From contig NZ_JAXMOH010000009.1 in the NCBI RefSeq assembly GCF_034670005.1, forward strand, positions 62,001-126,000: a stretch of 64,000 nt of DNA. Reading direction: 5' to 3'. Position numbers and translations under genes: made by a program. The notes below the pieces were generated by a model. That model made no database searches. It was not told the DNA's origin and saw nothing but the letters and a program-made list of their open reading frames with translations. Positions within the stretch are counted from its first letter, which is position 1, and every line of letters begins with the position of its first letter. This DNA is from Thalassobius sp034670005. Lineage in GTDB: Bacteria > Pseudomonadota > Alphaproteobacteria > Rhodobacterales > Rhodobacteraceae. Shown piece after piece: positions 62,395-64,000 of this stretch.

Positions 62395-63086
62395 CCCTGC
62401 GCGCGTTGATATTCGATGTCGATGGCACGCTTGCGGAAACCGAAGACCTGCACCGGCAAGCCTTCAATGACAGTTTCGCCGCCGAAGGGCTGGGCTGGAA
62501 CTGGGGCCGCGACACTTACCGGGAGTTGCTGAAAACCACCGGCGGCAAGGAACGGATGTTGGCCTTTGCCTCGCGCGAAGGCATCGAATTCACCACGGAA
62601 AACGCAGTGCGGCTGCACACGATCAAGACCCGGCGCTATGCCGAATTGGTGGACCGGGGCGGACTGGACCTGCGCCCGGGGATCGCCGATTTGATTGCCA
62701 AGGCGCGGGCGCGGGGGTTGAAGCTGGCCGTTGCGACCACCACCAGCCCGCAGAATGTCGACCGATTGTGCCAAAGCTGCTGGGGTCGTCCGGCAGATCA
62801 GGTTTTCGACGTCATTGCCGCCGGCGATCAGGTACCGCGCAAGAAACCCGCGCCGGATGTGTATCAGCTGGCGCTGACCCGCCTGGGCCTGCCCGCGAGC
62901 GCTGCCATTGCGTTCGAAGATACCGCCAACGGGGTGCATTCGGCCTGCGCGGCGGGCATCCGCGTCGCGGTCACACCGTCGATGTATAGCGGCGCCGAGG
63001 ATTTCAGCGGCGCGGATTGGATTTTACCGACGCTGTTGCAGTCAAACTGGACGGCTGATTTGGCAAGGCTGCTACCCGCTGCCTGA
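62391..63086 (+). CDS. cbbY: CbbY-family HAD phosphatase
   Basis: A 231-residue HAD-family protein with FDVDGTLAETEDLHRQAFN at the N-terminus (nucleophile Asp), GKERML, and DQVPRKKPAPDVYQLA and FEDTANGVHSA further on. CbbY removes the inhibitor xylulose-1,5-bisphosphate that poisons RuBisCO. Last gene of the cbb operon, coupled to gph by ATGA. Confidence 0.9.
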   Translation: MTLRALIFDVDGTLAETEDLHRQAFNDSFAAEGLGWNWGRDTYRELLKTTGGKERMLAFASREGIEFTTENAVRLHTIKTRRYAELVDRGGLDLRPGIADLIAKARARGLKLAVATTTSPQNVDRLCQSCWGRPADQVFDVIAAGDQVPRKKPAPDVYQLALTRLGLPASAAIAFEDTANGVHSACAAGIRVAVTPSMYSGAEDFSGADWILPTLLQSNWTADLARLLPAA

Positions 63087-63123
63087 CCCATCCCTTTCAT
63101 CATACTCCAGATACTCGACAAGA

Positions 63124-63155
63124 AACGGCGCGCCCCTTGCAGTGGGCGCGCCGTT
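63124..63155. terminator. Bidirectional terminator between cbbY and the aminotransferase
   Basis: Perfect 12-bp stem AACGGCGCGCCC (63124-63135) and GGGCGCGCCGTT (63144-63155) with an 8-nt loop. On the minus strand it is followed by TCTTGTC; the plus side has no T run. Serves the convergent genes. Confidence 0.65.
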
Positions 63156-63161
63156 CAGCAT

Positions 63162-64000
63162 TCAGAATGACAGCGTTCCAATCGCGTCGTCGACGATATC
63201 GAACATCTGGTTCACCTGATCTTCGGTGATGATCAGCGGCGGGCAGAACGCCACACTGTCGCCCAAGGGCCGCAGGATCAGTCCACGTTCCATACAGGCA
63301 TTGACCAGTGCCGGACCAGCGACACCCACGGCATCCCCCTGCGGGTGCAGTTCCAGTGCCCCGATCAATCCAATGCCGCGCATTTCTTTCGCCAGATCAT
63401 GCTCGGCCAGCCTGTTTAGGCGTTCCAGAAACAGCGGCGACAACCGGGCGGCGTTCCCGACCAGATCGCGTTCTTCGATGATTTTGAGGTTTTCCAGCGA
63501 TACCGCAGCGCCAACCGGATGACCGGACCCGGTAAACCCGTGCCCGAAGGTACCGATCCGGGCGGTTTCATCGGCGATCGGCTGATAAGTGCGGTCATTC
63601 ATCATCAACGCCGAGAATGGAATATAGGATGAACTCAGCTGCTTCGACATCACCATGATATCGGGCTCGATCCCCATTGTCTGACTGCCGAACATCTGGC
63701 CGGTACGTCCGAACCCGCAAATCACCTCGTCGGCGATCAGCAGGATGTCGTATTTCTTCAACACATCCTGAATCGCCTTCCAATATCCTTCGGGGGGAAC
63801 GATCACGCCGCCTGCACCCATCACCGGTTCGCCGATGAAACCGGCAATGGTGTCGGGGCCTTCGGTCTGGATCAGGTCATCGAGTTCACGGGCCAGTCGG
63901 GCAACGAAATCGGCCTCGGTTTCGCCATCTCGTGCGAAGGCCGAATAATGCGGGCAACCAGCATGCATCACCTGCGGGATCGGCAGATCGAAGGACATGT
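63162..64000 (-). CDS. Class III PLP-dependent aminotransferase, cut by window edge
   Basis: C-terminal part of a class III aminotransferase; the gene continues past the right edge, and the ATG at 63998 is internal. Seen here are IADEVICGFGRTG (Asp of PLP binding), MSKQLSSSYIP (Schiff-base Lys), and HGFTGSGHPVGAA. It resembles the aminotransferase at 7285-8655 at the other end of the window, so they are paralogues with similar amine-pyruvate chemistry. Convergent to the cbb operon. Confidence 0.87.
   Translation of the reverse strand, partial: MSFDLPIPQVMHAGCPHYSAFARDGETEADFVARLARELDDLIQTEGPDTIAGFIGEPVMGAGGVIVPPEGYWKAIQDVLKKYDILLIADEVICGFGRTGQMFGSQTMGIEPDIMVMSKQLSSSYIPFSALMMNDRTYQPIADETARIGTFGHGFTGSGHPVGAAVSLENLKIIEERDLVGNAARLSPLFLERLNRLAEHDLAKEMRGIGLIGALELHPQGDAVGVAGPALVNACMERGLILRPLGDSVAFCPPLIITEDQVNQMFDIVDDAIGTLSF

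Noticed and set aside
1..64000. CRISPR arrays, tRNA or rRNA genes
   Set aside because: No regularly spaced repeats and no cloverleaf or rRNA-like stretch was found.

Overview
The window looks like a high-GC alphaproteobacterial chromosome, most likely Rhodobacterales (Roseobacter group). The evidence is a form II Calvin-cycle operon in the Rhodobacter-like order (fbp-prk-tkt-gap-fba-cbbM-rpe), an imuA-imuB-dnaE2 cassette with the alphaproteobacterial SOS box GAAC-N7-GAAC, and a TRAP solute-binding protein among aromatic-catabolism genes. No rRNA, tRNA, CRISPR array or recognisable insertion sequence was seen. Two genes run off the edges: a molybdenum hydroxylase subunit on the left and a class III aminotransferase on the right.

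Layout. 1-4.6 kb: molybdopterin hydroxylase subunit, LuxR-type regulator, and a FAD monooxygenase coupled to a tiny DUF2783 gene. 4.6-7.1 kb: an MscS-type channel split by a frameshift. 7.3-14.7 kb: a nitrogen-compound block with a class III aminotransferase, a succinate-semialdehyde-dehydrogenase-like enzyme, Lrp and IclR regulators, and a Rieske oxygenase next to a glutamine-synthetase-like ligase. 14.7-20 kb: the SOS mutagenesis cassette. 20-21.3 kb: MFS permease. 21.6-23.6 kb: a visibly lower-GC patch carrying one orphan membrane protein. 23.8-35 kb: acetoacetyl-CoA synthetase, a divergent SDR/AraC pair, a secreted protein, a cupin/TetR unit with a clear operator, an esterase-like hydrolase, a SulP transporter without STAS domain and a Tet-like MFS pump.

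35-52 kb is a catabolic accessory region. It holds a zinc alcohol dehydrogenase plus divergent enolase-superfamily protein, a BigR/SqrR-like ArsR regulator, LysR/P450/TRAP binding protein, modABC, DUF3237 divergent from a feruloyl-CoA-synthase-like ligase, AraC, SDR, MBL hydrolase, type II dehydroquinase, and pobA with divergent pobR. The genes point to oxidation and CoA-activation of plant aromatic or hydroaromatic acids towards protocatechuate; the exact substrate is not evident. 52-63 kb is the cbb operon, divergent from cbbR, ending with a thioredoxin-fold protein, phosphoglycolate phosphatase and cbbY.

The best candidates for undescribed biology are the Rieske plus glutamine-synthetase-like pair, the orphan membrane protein in the low-GC patch, the P450/CoA-ligase cluster without the usual ferulate genes, the enolase-superfamily protein lacking expected acidic residues, and the thioredoxin-fold protein built into the cbb operon. 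All functional assignments come from reading motifs and context; no database search was possible.
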